From NCBI GenBank assembly GCA_027625095.1, contig JAQBXN010000041.1, positions 1 to 57,344 on the forward strand: a DNA stretch of 57,344 nt, given 5' to 3'. The notes beneath the pieces are model-generated. The model ran no database searches, was not told the DNA's origin, and worked only from the letters and a program-made list of their open reading frames with translations. The stretch is from Planctomycetota bacterium (GTDB lineage: Bacteria; Planctomycetota; PUPC01; JACPCR01). The position numbers and the translations under genes were made by a program. Positions 9,222 through 18,703 of the stretch are shown in pieces; the stretch's first letter is position 1, and the number at the start of each line of letters is the position of its first letter.

Positions 9222-9968
9222 ATGTCATCCAACCTCTCTCGAATCACTGATTGGGAAGCACTGCACGGCCACATTCAGAGTCCGGAGACTCGAAATCTGG
9301 CGTGCTGGATGGGCGACGAAATTTTTCCTGATGCATGGCCATCGGTGGACCCAATGGAGTTTCTCCGCCAGGCAAGGGGGGACGAAAACTCTCGCATCCT
9401 CAGGATGGAGCCGGGACCGAATTTCGCCGACAAAAAGAAAGACGATATCCGGCAGAAGTTTCGTGAGATGACTCTGGACGAGGCGGCCCAATTTCCCTTC
9501 TTTCACATCTCTCTCTTTAGTCTTGGCAACCTTGTCGGGGAAGGAGGAGTCCTCCATCAGATGAACCAGGAGGTGTTCGAGCCGTTTGAACAACGCCTGA
9601 AAGCGAATGGCATCGGTTGGGACCGGTTCTTTCCTGTCATCTTTATCACCGGGCCCGGCTCAGGCACCAACTATCACATTGATCCTCATTCAACCATCAC
9701 CTTCCATCTCTTCGGCCACAAACGGCTGTACTCTCTGAAGCAGCCGGGAAAATGGTGCCCACAGGAGATCGTTGATGAATTCAGCCAGAATGGAGTCTGG
9801 CCTCCACGCCCCAACGGAATCCGGGAAGAGGACTGTTTTCATCATGACAACGAGCCCGGCGACCTCGTGCTCCTGCCGGTGCATACCCCACACTGGACCG
9901 TCGCGGACAGCGAGAGTTTCTCAGCAACGGTCACTTTCGTCCTGAGTGGCCTCAACAGTCTTCGATAG
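9222..9968 (+). CDS. JmjC/cupin-type Fe(II) oxygenase-like protein
   Basis: A 248-residue protein of the cupin-like/JmjC superfamily. Candidate metal ligands are His152-x-Asp154 in NYHIDPHS and His221 or His224 in LPVHTPHW. These fit the HxD...H arrangement of Fe(II)/2-oxoglutarate hydroxylases. The segment GDLVLLPVHTPHW is typical of the cupin_8-like group. There is no signal peptide. The gene is followed after 26 nt by the ankyrin gene on the same strand. This is notable because eukaryotic JmjC hydroxylases such as FIH act on ankyrin repeats, but a functional link here is only inference. Another small-molecule substrate is equally possible. Confidence 0.75.
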   Translation: MSSNLSRITDWEALHGHIQSPETRNLACWMGDEIFPDAWPSVDPMEFLRQARGDENSRILRMEPGPNFADKKKDDIRQKFREMTLDEAAQFPFFHISLFSLGNLVGEGGVLHQMNQEVFEPFEQRLKANGIGWDRFFPVIFITGPGSGTNYHIDPHSTITFHLFGHKRLYSLKQPGKWCPQEIVDEFSQNGVWPPRPNGIREEDCFHHDNEPGDLVLLPVHTPHWTVADSESFSATVTFVLSGLNSLR

Positions 9969-9994
9969 CACCGTGACTTGTAAATGAAAGAGCA

Positions 9995-10833
9995 ATGAGC
10001 GTGGAGACGTTTTTCCGGTCCACCCGTGAAGGGAATGAAGACGAGGCGATCCAGCAGTTGGAGGCGAGCCCGTCCCTGGCCAACACTGAAGTTGAAGTGG
10101 GCCTGCCCGGCCATATGGGCGACAAGCTATTCACTTTCCTGATTGCCGCGGCTGATCAGAATCTCCTTCGTCTTGCGAAGTCGCTCATCTGCTACGGGGC
10201 GGATGTCACTTCGCAGCACGGCCCCGATGGAGGATCAGCCCTGCACCTCATCGGGCTCTCGACCGGGCAGCATGGTTTGTCTGGGAGGACGAATGCGTGA
10301 GGCGGGGGTTGGGCAAGTGGTCGCCACTTCACATGATTACTCTTTACGGATTCAGCGAGAACAATCTCATGGTCGCCAGGGCGCTGCTCGATGCGGGTGC
10401 CGATACTGACGCGGTCTCTCCACTGGGAGACAAACCGTTGCATCTCGCCGCAACAACTGGCTGGATTCCGGTAATCAAGTGTCTGGTCGAATCCGGTGTC
10501 GATATCGATTGCCGCACTGCCGGCTATCGCGACGAAGTAAACAACCTGATGAACGCCGGCGATTACCAGCACATGATCGGCGTCAAGGACGAGACGCCTT
10601 TAATGAGCGCCGCGTCTGAGGGGCATGAGGAAGCCGCCAGGGAGCTCTTGATGTCAGGCGCCAGTGTCTCGGCAACAGATTCAATGGGACGCACGGCACT
10701 GCACTACGCAGCGCGGCCCTTCTGCCAGGAAAAGACCACTATCGTCAGGACGCTTCTTGAAGCCGGCGCAGACCCGAGTCTCAAGGACGCGGCGGGCCGC
10801 ACGCCTTCAGACTTCGCCTCCGAACGAGAATAG
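9995..10833 (+). pseudogene. Ankyrin-repeat protein split by one frameshift
   Basis: Two adjoining frames encode one ankyrin protein of about 280 residues. The first half (from ATG 9995) holds repeats ending in SALHLIGLST and runs into a stop at 10300. The second half reads in the -1 frame as WFVWEDECVRRGLGKWSPLH and then several clear repeats (LLDAGADTDAVSPLGDKPLH, LLMSGASVSATDSMGRTALH, LLEAGADPSLKDAAGRTPSD). The reading frames change at about 10258-10275. Ankyrin repeats mediate protein-protein contacts. There is no signal peptide. A single-base sequencing error is as likely as real decay, because both halves are otherwise well conserved. Confidence 0.75.
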
Positions 10834-11063
10834 AGCGAGATGCGAAGTCTCCTCTGACACCAACGAAGGGCTGCCTCCACGGCGAAGAGTGAGTAAGCCA
10901 TGACAGGGCGCGGATATGGTTTTCAATTGTGAATAAAAGATCCAAAATCACCCCGGCCAATCGCTGGAAGTCCGATTGCCTGGTGCTTCCGCCGGAGTTG
11001 CAACTGTGCGCTGTCCGGATGATAGCCTTTGACACCGGTAGAAACTTTCCACAATAATTCCCT

Positions 11064-11879
11064 GTGCCCCAAACCGAAAACCCAATCCACCCCACTGCCG
11101 CGGAACGGTTCTTCTTCGATAACAACGGCTATCTGGTTCTGGCGAGTTTTCTAGCACCTGGGCACGTTGCGGAGTTGATCAAGGCTCTGGAGTGTGCGAT
11201 CAAACGCCGCCACGAGTCTGGCTTCCAGGGCGAACATCCCACTGCGTTCCAAGACAAGCTGAATGGCCCGAACGCCCGAATCTTCCATCTGCTCGGCGAA
11301 GATCCTTTGTTTCTCGACCTGATGGATTATGAACCGATGATGGCCTACGTCCGGGGGCTGTTTAACGACATGCCGCACAACCACGGAACGGACGCCCTCT
11401 GGGAAGTCCAACCGGAAGGCGGGCATGGCGTTGGCTGGCACATCGACGGCATCCAGAATGGCTTTCGCAATCTTCGCCCACACATTCCATTTCTGCAGAT
11501 GAAGGTTGGCTATTACCTCAGCGATATGAGCGAGCCCGATCAGGGAAACCTGACCCTTGTGCCGGGCAGTCATAAGGCGCTTCATGAACCGGATTCTGCG
11601 GATTTGAAGAATCCCGATTTGTTTCCCGGCGCGGTTCAAGTTTGCGGTGGTCCTGGAACGGCTTTCTTCTTTCACAACGCGGTCTGGCACACGGGCGGCC
11701 CGTGGTCAAGATCAGACGGCAAACGCATCATGCTCTACTATGCGTACGAGCATCCCTGGATGCTGGCCTGCGCCGAGCAGTGGCGCTATCCGAAAAGCTT
11801 TTATGAAACGCTGAGCCCGGAGAGGAGAAAGTTTTTTCACGGCTTCGTGTTTGATCCGAAGGAATACCGGTGGGGGTAG
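11064..11879 (+). CDS. Phytanoyl-CoA dioxygenase family protein (PhyH 2)
   Basis: A 271-residue PhyH-type Fe(II)/2-oxoglutarate oxygenase starting at GTG 11064. Metal ligands are His126-x-Asp128 in GWHIDG and distal His209 in VWHTGG, with Arg221 a likely 2-oxoglutarate contact. The family motif GNLTLVPGSH is present. There is no signal peptide. The gene converges on the frameshifted heparinase-like gene, whose stop lies 23 nt away on the other strand. Substrate unknown. Confidence 0.9.
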   Translation: MPQTENPIHPTAAERFFFDNNGYLVLASFLAPGHVAELIKALECAIKRRHESGFQGEHPTAFQDKLNGPNARIFHLLGEDPLFLDLMDYEPMMAYVRGLFNDMPHNHGTDALWEVQPEGGHGVGWHIDGIQNGFRNLRPHIPFLQMKVGYYLSDMSEPDQGNLTLVPGSHKALHEPDSADLKNPDLFPGAVQVCGGPGTAFFFHNAVWHTGGPWSRSDGKRIMLYYAYEHPWMLACAEQWRYPKSFYETLSPERRKFFHGFVFDPKEYRWG

Positions 11880-11902
11880 GCGATGGCTGCTGGTGAAGTT
11901 GG

Positions 11903-14658
11903 CTAGACATGCATCTCACCTGCCGTCGCCTGGCGGTGTTCAGTGCCATCTTCGAGCACTACATGGGTAGCGTCGTACGCATGAAGGGAAACATGTGCCC
12001 CTGCTTCTGATCGAGTGTAGATGACAAGCCTGGCGTCGGTAGCGGTGATCCGGCCTGCGGAGAGTGGCCCGGCGACGTGGCGCTGAATGACCGTAGTCTT
12101 TTGGCCATCTCGGCCCGTTACCTCCACCGCCGCGGCTTGATGCGAAACAAGCTCGACGCCGCGCAGGAATACGGGAAGCGCTTGAACGGGCGGTGGTGTC
12201 TGTCCGTCTGTGCGGGATCGGAATACCGCCGTAAAGCAGGTGGCCCGCGCCCGGCGGCGTGCCATCACGAACGATCTGTAACTGTCCTCGTCGGGCATGG
12301 GGAAGGGCGCATCACCGACGACGTACGTGGTGTCTTCTGTTTGAGGAAACGACAGCCAGAGCCGGCCGAGTTCGTAATCAAGCCAGCGCTTCGGAGCACC
12401 GCCCCAGCCCATCTGCGGATAACCGGTCAGGTGCCAATCGAATTGCATCGGCCCCCCTGGCGAGAATTCCTGAAGATCCTGCAAGAACTCATATCCCGGA
12501 GCGTCGCTGACCTTTTCGAATTTCGAGCCGTGTTCGGCCAGTGGACCGCGTGGGGTGAAGCCGTCCGGCAATTCAGGTTCGCCCTGGCAATGGAACATCC
12601 AATCGAAACTTCGTTTTCGTCCTCCTGTGATGTGGAAAAAATCGATCAAGGCTTCGCCAACTAAGACGATGCAGCGGTCGGCACGAACACCACCCTCATA
12701 GCAGCGTCCCGCGTCGGCCCAGGCAACTTGCACGTCGTCCCGATGGTCGAAGAGCAAAAGCCTTCCTTTAGCCCCGGCAAGCTGGCAGCGCATGTTTGAA
12801 ACGACTGTGCTGTGGCTGACTGTCCGCATGGCGTAACGTTGGCTCTTGGGCAGTTGCGGAGTCCAGCCGTACCCCATGGCCTGGTTCATCACCTCGTCCA
12901 GGGCGAGCACATTAATGTTTAGTTTCTCCGGTTGGCCGTGATCGCCGAACGCAGACCAGTCAAGGCTCGCCTCAAGCCGGTTCGGAGAGGGTGCGCTTCG
13001 CAGGACGCACCAGCCCGAATCGGGAAACAGATCGCTCTTACGCAGGAGTCGGTCCGGGAATTCCGGCCATGCTTCCGGCGGATGATGAGCCCATTTGGCA
13101 TTGAGCCGTTTCCCAAGCGAAACACTGTACTCCAACATCGCAGGGAACTCCGGGTCGTCCGGAAACAGTTTGCAGGCGGTGACAAGGTAGCGCTCTGTGC
13201 TCAAGATATGAAAGCTTCGCTGGATGCCGCCGTTGCCCTGTCGAAGTAGCGACCCATTGGAAAAGCAGCCTCGAATGAACGACTTGCTGGCCTCGCGAAT
13301 CCTATCCCTGAACATATCGAAAATGTGTGGGCGACCGATATCACGCAGGAAAACAGCACAGTCCACCAGCACCGTCCAACCGCTGCCATATGAGCTTATC
13401 TTTTCGTTATGGCCGCCATCGGTGAGTATCTGCCACATCCCGTAACGCCGGGCCGTTTCTTCCACGTCCAGCAGCATCGGCTCATCGTCGAGCACCGCGC
13501 CAAGCTGCATGCCCGCAATGCTGGACTGGATCTGACCCCTGCAGATAAGTTCTCCGCCCATCCAGCGCTTGGAGTTTTCGAATGTGCTCCAGAAGAGCTG
13601 CGGTTCGATAGCGATTTGGTCGTCGACTGAAAGCATGCCTTCGGCCAGGAGCAGGTCGTAGGCAACGATCTCCCAGAGAGCCATTTCACCGTAGAGGCCG
13701 GCACGGGCGGATCGAAAATTATAGTAATCGACGCGCAAGCCGGCGCGGCGTTCTCCGTCGGGACCGACCAGTAATGCAATGGCTCGTCCTCCGGAATGCC
13801 GGCCAGCCCGGTTCCATTCGTGCAGTCGGCCGCTTCGTAATGCCAATAATTGAACGGATCCGCATCGCGGACATTAAGCGGCATCGACGACTGAAGCGGC
13901 TCGCAATCGAGCGCATCCATTCGAATTTCACTTGCTGGATTCTGCGTGACCTCCGGGGCGGCGCTCTTGCCTTCATGGCGAATGAGGCTGCTGAACAGAC
14001 CCGTCGCGGAGCGCCGAGACCACTCAAGGCCTGATGCCTCCTGGCTGATGCGCACGGCGTCTGCAGTGCTTAATTCCTGTTCGGAGAAGAGACACCGTTT
14101 CATCTGTACACCACAGAGCAGCGCTGCCCTTTGCCAGTACATCGCGCCGGCAAATGATTGTTGGAATTCGCAGTCTTCGAGTGTCAGCCGCAGCCACGCA
14201 GGAATTCCTGTCATCACAGCTACAGGCACTCCGTTCAGGCATGCGAATGTGCTGCCCGCATTAACGGGCAGGAGGCCTGTCCCACAGGAAATCTCGTCCT
14301 CCTGCTTGCTCCAGGTGACGACCAGGGTCGCCCATTCTTCCAGAGGCAGATAGAACCTTTCAATCCTGGTCGGCGAAACGGCATCCCATTCTTCTGACTC
14401 CCATGCAGAGAGCCGATACTGGCCGGGCATCCGGCGAAGGTGCGGTTCGTAATTCTGGTATCGCTGGTCAATGGGCTGGAAGTGGTCGATGAGCAAAGCC
14501 TCCTCACTCGTCCACAATTCGGCCGTATTGCTTTCAGGACGTAGTGGTTTTACGTCAAGAACCAATGTCCCCTTGGTTTCGGCTAGCGGAATGCGCAGTG
14601 GTTTGCGGATGGCCAGCGCTCCCGACTTGGTTAGTTCCCAGTCTTCAGCAAGCTCCAC
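11903..14658 (-). pseudogene. Heparinase II/III-like protein, frameshifted
   Basis: Two overlapping frames together encode a protein of about 920 residues. The N-terminal frame (GTG 14658 downward) reads well to EDEPLHYWSVPTE and then turns into low-quality sequence. The second frame becomes protein-like at RRAGLRVDYYNF and continues to 11903. The change of frame lies at roughly 13745-13790 and equals one missing base. The C-terminal half shows the heparinase II/III signature region: AFGDHGQPEKLNINV followed by RTVSHSTVV, the beta-sandwich lyase core. There is no evident signal peptide, unlike the two large heparinases further along. It would cleave or bind an acidic polysaccharide if expressed. 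The true start may lie slightly upstream of 14658, since protein-like sequence continues to a stop near 14710. Confidence 0.75.
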
Positions 14659-14955
14659 AACCGTATGGCCCAGGAGGGCGGCGGGCGAGTGCTCTGCGGC
14701 ATTCCATTAGAATAGTGCTCAGGTCGGTTCGCGTATTAGACTGGCGAACAATTACAGTTCCGGGCAGAGCCTTTCTTGCCTTTAATCTTGCTTCTAATCT
14801 TCCCTTTCTTCTCTTCTTTTCTTTTTTAATGTGGCAGGCGGATTCTCTCAAAAAAGACCCAAGAACGGGAAATGATATGTGTGCTGCGAAGCTGCCCTAT
14901 GCCTCAACCATACACCGAGCCCGCTGCCTTTAATATTTCGAACAGGAGTTACACA

Positions 14956-16263
14956 ATGTCCAGCCCTTACATGCACGACACATCGTTCTTTCCGCAGGAC
15001 GAGGTCGAAATTTCTTCGCGCCTGGAATCCCTGCGGGTGTGCCAGATAACCGGTGCCGTCGCAAAGAAGGCCACTTGCATCGTTCCGGTCGCTGCGCTGG
15101 ATGCCTCTGGGCCTGAGCAGCCTCTGGGTTTCGATCCTTATAAGGATGATGCGCTGATTGCTCTTGCGATGAAGAACAACGCCATCATTGCGCCCGTGAT
15201 CTGGTTTTGCCCCACCGGCTACACCCACGGCAAACCGGAAGACGGTACGTTCGATATGGACTTGCACGCGTTCGCCTCGTACCTGGAGAACGTCTTGACC
15301 ACGCTCTTCGCAATAGGTTTTCAATCAGTGAGCATGGTCACCTACGTGGACGCCGACGATCCGGCTCGAAGCGCGCCGCTGGTCTCGGCCTGCGAGTTTG
15401 TTCGCGCAAATTTATTCAATGACCTGTGGAAAGATCCGGTGATCGGGAGCAACTGGTGGGATCGCCCTGATCGGGACGAGGTAAACTGGCAGCGTTATTC
15501 CCGCCACGAGTTGAAACGCCCCAGTCAGCCGGACTTTGCTTTGCAGCCGGGTGACCGTCCCCTTCGGCTCGAGCAACTGACTCCAAACCATCTCCGGGAT
15601 TGTATTGCTAAGGGCTACCCTCTGTTCATTCCAAGCGGAGTGCTCGAAAATCACGGGAATCAGAATCCCATCGGGTGTGATGGATACGAGTCTCAGGATC
15701 CGCTTCTCAGAGCTGCCGAACAAGCTCCTGCCGTCGTTGCCCCAACCATCTGGTTCGGTCCGACGTGCTACGGAGTCTCGGGGCCGGAACTTGCCACCAC
15801 CGATATTGACGGACATCGCTATCACAAGTTTGTGGAAGGAGTCATTACCGGCATGGCGGCGATGGGCTGGCAGAACGTAGTGTTCGTGCAAGTCCATCAG
15901 GGGTTAGGTGGCGCGCAGGCCAACGCGACCCTGATGGCAATTCAGACTTATCGTGCTTCGTTAGCATCCCGTGAAGGATTCGGGCCGGGCTGGGCTGCGG
16001 ATGGGAAAACGGCGCCAACGAACGTCGAAATGATTACCCCACCTCACGGGCAATACGATCACGCCGGCAAGAACGAGACTTCATGGATGCTTTATCTGCG
16101 CCCGGAAAATTCCGACCTCAGCCTGATCCGCGACAATGATTACCTTTTCTGTTGGAATCCCGGCGGCGAAGCCAACCTCGCCACCGCAGAATGGGGAGAA
16201 ACCATGTGCAGGAAAACCGTCGCCGGCCTCATCGAAGTCATAAATAAGAAGGTGAAAGGATGA
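14956..16263 (+). CDS. Tandem creatininase-domain amidohydrolase
   Basis: A 435-residue protein. I chose ATG 14956 because AGGAG lies 8 nt upstream. It contains two creatininase-type domains. The second (~205-430) keeps a metal site: Glu231, His233 and Asp242 in LENHGNQNPIGCD, a VHQGLGG loop near 314, and a DHAGKNETS motif. The first (~20-170) has lost it, with PVAALDASG in place of the usual E-x-HG motif. Single-domain creatininase family members open amide rings (creatinine, FAPy) or process small peptides. The fusion suggests an internal pseudo-subunit. It is the first gene of a plus-strand run with another creatininase, a nitrilase and a PhyH. Confidence 0.85.
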   Translation: MSSPYMHDTSFFPQDEVEISSRLESLRVCQITGAVAKKATCIVPVAALDASGPEQPLGFDPYKDDALIALAMKNNAIIAPVIWFCPTGYTHGKPEDGTFDMDLHAFASYLENVLTTLFAIGFQSVSMVTYVDADDPARSAPLVSACEFVRANLFNDLWKDPVIGSNWWDRPDRDEVNWQRYSRHELKRPSQPDFALQPGDRPLRLEQLTPNHLRDCIAKGYPLFIPSGVLENHGNQNPIGCDGYESQDPLLRAAEQAPAVVAPTIWFGPTCYGVSGPELATTDIDGHRYHKFVEGVITGMAAMGWQNVVFVQVHQGLGGAQANATLMAIQTYRASLASREGFGPGWAADGKTAPTNVEMITPPHGQYDHAGKNETSWMLYLRPENSDLSLIRDNDYLFCWNPGGEANLATAEWGETMCRKTVAGLIEVINKKVKG

Positions 16264-16299
16264 TGAGCCCTGCGAGTAGCGAGTGTGCTTATCTAATCC

Positions 16300-16367
16300 A
16301 ACAGGAGGAAACAGAGTTAACGGAGTTTTTTCTGATGGAACATTTTCCGTCACTGTTCCCTCCTGTT
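16300..16367. repeat. Inverted repeat between the two creatininase genes
   Basis: The left arm starts AACAGGAGGAAACAG (16300) and the right arm ends CTGTTCCCTCCTGTT (16367), pairing with one mismatch over 15 bases. Another ACGGA/TCCGT pairing lies inside. No clear T-run follows on either strand, so it may be a mobile palindromic repeat or an mRNA processing hairpin rather than a terminator. Confidence 0.55.
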
Positions 16368-16440
16368 AAATTCTTTGGCCGCGGCCATAGGGCAGCTGCA
16401 AGACTAATGACATTTCGAACTAACTGAGCGGAGTTGAATC

Positions 16441-17193
16441 ATGTATCTAATCAATATGCGTCCGGAACAGGTTCAAGATGCTGTCCGGCGAAACGTACCC
16501 GTTTTGATGCCCGCCGGATGTGTTGAATATCACGGGCCCCATCTGCCACTCGGGACTGACTTCCTCATTGCCAACAGCGTCTGCGAAGCGGCGGAAAAGC
16601 GGGTCGAGTGCGTCATGGCGCCGCCCCTGCAGCTTGCGCCAACCATGGCATGGGCAGCAGGCCCGGATGAGGGCGAGATAGATTTCGATCCAGAGGCATT
16701 TTTCGTTTACGCACGCGAATCCATTCGGAGAATCGCGATGATAGGATTTAAAAGAATCTACATTCTGCAGCACCATCAGGGCCCGGACGGACTCGAAGTA
16801 CTCTGCCTGAAACGGGCGGCTATGGAAGTTCTAAGAGAAACCGTGAACGGATGGGGGCCGGGATGGGGGAAGGGGGAGGATGAGCTACCGAATCCAAATA
16901 TATTCAGCTGGATCCAGGTAGCCTACATCAGCTCCTTTTCCAAGTATCCAGGCCCGTATCCCGGGGAAATACCCATCGGCCACGCAGGCAAGGGAGAGAC
17001 GCAACTGATCATGGCTTACTTGCCAGATACCGTTCGTATGGAGGCGCTGGACACCCTCGATCATATGCCCCGATGGCTGCACGACTCAAAGGAGGGAAAT
17101 GCCGAAGAAGGACGCCTTTGGCTCGAATGGTGCATCAAGGGCTGGGTCGAGGAACTGGCGCGAGGGACTATTGCTCCAGATAGTACGAGCTGA
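16441..17193 (+). CDS. Creatininase family amidohydrolase
   Basis: A 250-residue protein of normal creatininase length. Metal ligands are visible as Glu29, His31 and Asp40 in CVEYHGPHLPLGTD, an HHQG loop at 111-114, and Glu in GHAGKGET. The HHQG sequence replaces the more usual HGGN of creatininase, matching the variant in the preceding tandem protein, so the two belong to one subgroup. It is cytosolic, with no signal peptide. The upstream gene is 177 nt away, with a hairpin between them. The family hydrolyses cyclic or formyl amides; the precise substrate is unknown. Confidence 0.88.
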   Translation: MYLINMRPEQVQDAVRRNVPVLMPAGCVEYHGPHLPLGTDFLIANSVCEAAEKRVECVMAPPLQLAPTMAWAAGPDEGEIDFDPEAFFVYARESIRRIAMIGFKRIYILQHHQGPDGLEVLCLKRAAMEVLRETVNGWGPGWGKGEDELPNPNIFSWIQVAYISSFSKYPGPYPGEIPIGHAGKGETQLIMAYLPDTVRMEALDTLDHMPRWLHDSKEGNAEEGRLWLEWCIKGWVEELARGTIAPDSTS

Positions 17194-17231
17194 GCCCGGT
17201 CGCTGGTTGGTGGTTCAAAAGTGAGCATTCC

Positions 17232-17339
17232 TTACTTCTTCAGTTCGTAAACCTTCTGCTTAGCAAGCTTTCTCGACTTACGCGAGAAGTCTTCGCCGCC
17301 CGGACTCAGTTCGAGGCCTCCCATCATCGGTTCCCGCAT
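17232..17339 (-). CDS. Possible 35-residue basic protein
   Basis: A short minus-strand frame (ATG 17339 to TAA 17232) reads MREPMMGGLELSPGGEDFSR and then a very basic KSRKLAKQKVYELKK end. It fills most of the gap between two plus-strand genes. The amino-acid pattern looks genuine, but the ribosome binding site is weak (CAGAGA). It may be a small gene, a degraded gene end, or chance. Confidence 0.3.
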   Translation of the reverse strand: MREPMMGGLELSPGGEDFSRKSRKLAKQKVYELKK

Positions 17340-17359
17340 TCTCTGGATCGAATTCAACA

Positions 17360-18673
17360 ATGATCAGAAATATCGAGCATCAAGGCGTCCTGATTCACGA
17401 GGCCACGCCCGAAGGCGAGACCCGGGCTGACAACGTCGTCCCCGCCCATCCGAACGGGATTCAGATAAGTAGGAACCGTTGGCTGATCCTTTACGCCACG
17501 AGAGGCTTCCGAGGGTCAGACGATGACCTCAGCACTCTGTATCAACTACGTGCGGACACACCGGTCGGAGCATTGATGGCAGAAGGAGTTCTTGGCAAGA
17601 CGACTAACGAATGGGATCCCCTGGGAAACGGTGCACAACTCGTGAAGCAATGCGGCCATCCGGTCGCGTTCGGCGTCCCAAGAGGTGCCAGAATTCAAGG
17701 AGGGATTCCAAAGCATGCCAACGTCATCGGCGTTATGTGGCGTGCGAGTTCGCGGATGCTCGATAAAGAGAAGAACTATCTTCTTCATCAGCGAGAGGCG
17801 GGCGTCCCTCGAATCCTATGGGTGGAATGGGTGCAGCTTCGCCTGAATGAGGCTGAGGACGACATCGAGATTCTCGTTCAACCGCGAAGGTTGCGACAGG
17901 TGGGATACGAAGAAGGGGACGCCTTCTGTTCGCATGAACAGGCGAGGGAAATAAACCAGTCCTTTGTGCAGCCTGTCCCATTCAATGAAGATGCCACAGA
18001 GTGGATCATCACTGAACACTTTGGAAATCTCCTTGTTCCAATCAAACTCAAGTTTGACAAAGTTTCCGGCCTTTATGAATGGTCAGGGACCGGACCCATT
18101 CTCAACCCTGAGGAGAAGCCTCTCTTCGAAGCAAGCACTTTCCGATTCGGCGATGACTGGTGCATTTCAGGCCGCACAAGTTGGGGACAGCCCGGCATTG
18201 GCTGGTTTCGGACAAACGATCCTTTTGGACCACCGACCGAACTCACACTCTCCGAAGAAATTAAGACACAGTCCCCACACACCGCATACGCATGTCCTGA
18301 CGGAGTGGTCCGTGTCTGCACGAATGATCGATCCGTTTCCCCCTATGAGGTCCACAGATGCCCTCTGTACCTGTGGGATGTAGATCCGGATAACGGTTTC
18401 TCGGCCTCTAACCGGCGAACGATCTTCGACAGTATTGCCGCCGGCCTGCCCTTACTGCCAGAAGACAACCCCACTATGGACATGTGCAAACTGTTGCCCC
18501 ACGGCGGCGGAAAGTTAGGTTACCTCCTGCACCGTGTAAGAAACTCTTCCGCCCATCATCCCAACCGCGTCGCCAAAAACCTGATCACTCCCGAGGCTAA
18601 GAAAGTAACCGGTATTTACTGGGCGAAGGTCGAATATGATGAAGAGCATCCAGGTATCTGGCTGTTCGAATAA
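17360..18673 (+). CDS. Protein of unknown function, possibly a sialidase-like beta-propeller
   Basis: A 437-residue soluble protein without a signal peptide. I do not firmly recognise it. It contains repeated beta-strand segments with Asp/Gly/Trp-rich turns (NRWLILYATRGFRGSDDD, DWCISGRTSWGQPGIGWF, KVTGIYWAKVEYD), which resemble five- or six-bladed propellers of the sialidase/glycosidase type. No Asp-box was clearly seen. It lies between a creatininase and a nitrilase on the plus strand, with a 30-nt gap to the nitrilase. A role in binding or releasing a glycan-linked substrate for those enzymes is an inference from position only. Confidence 0.6.
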   Translation: MIRNIEHQGVLIHEATPEGETRADNVVPAHPNGIQISRNRWLILYATRGFRGSDDDLSTLYQLRADTPVGALMAEGVLGKTTNEWDPLGNGAQLVKQCGHPVAFGVPRGARIQGGIPKHANVIGVMWRASSRMLDKEKNYLLHQREAGVPRILWVEWVQLRLNEAEDDIEILVQPRRLRQVGYEEGDAFCSHEQAREINQSFVQPVPFNEDATEWIITEHFGNLLVPIKLKFDKVSGLYEWSGTGPILNPEEKPLFEASTFRFGDDWCISGRTSWGQPGIGWFRTNDPFGPPTELTLSEEIKTQSPHTAYACPDGVVRVCTNDRSVSPYEVHRCPLYLWDVDPDNGFSASNRRTIFDSIAAGLPLLPEDNPTMDMCKLLPHGGGKLGYLLHRVRNSSAHHPNRVAKNLITPEAKKVTGIYWAKVEYDEEHPGIWLFE

Positions 18674-18703
18674 CGCTTTCCGAATTCTTCCTGGATAACA
18701 CTG

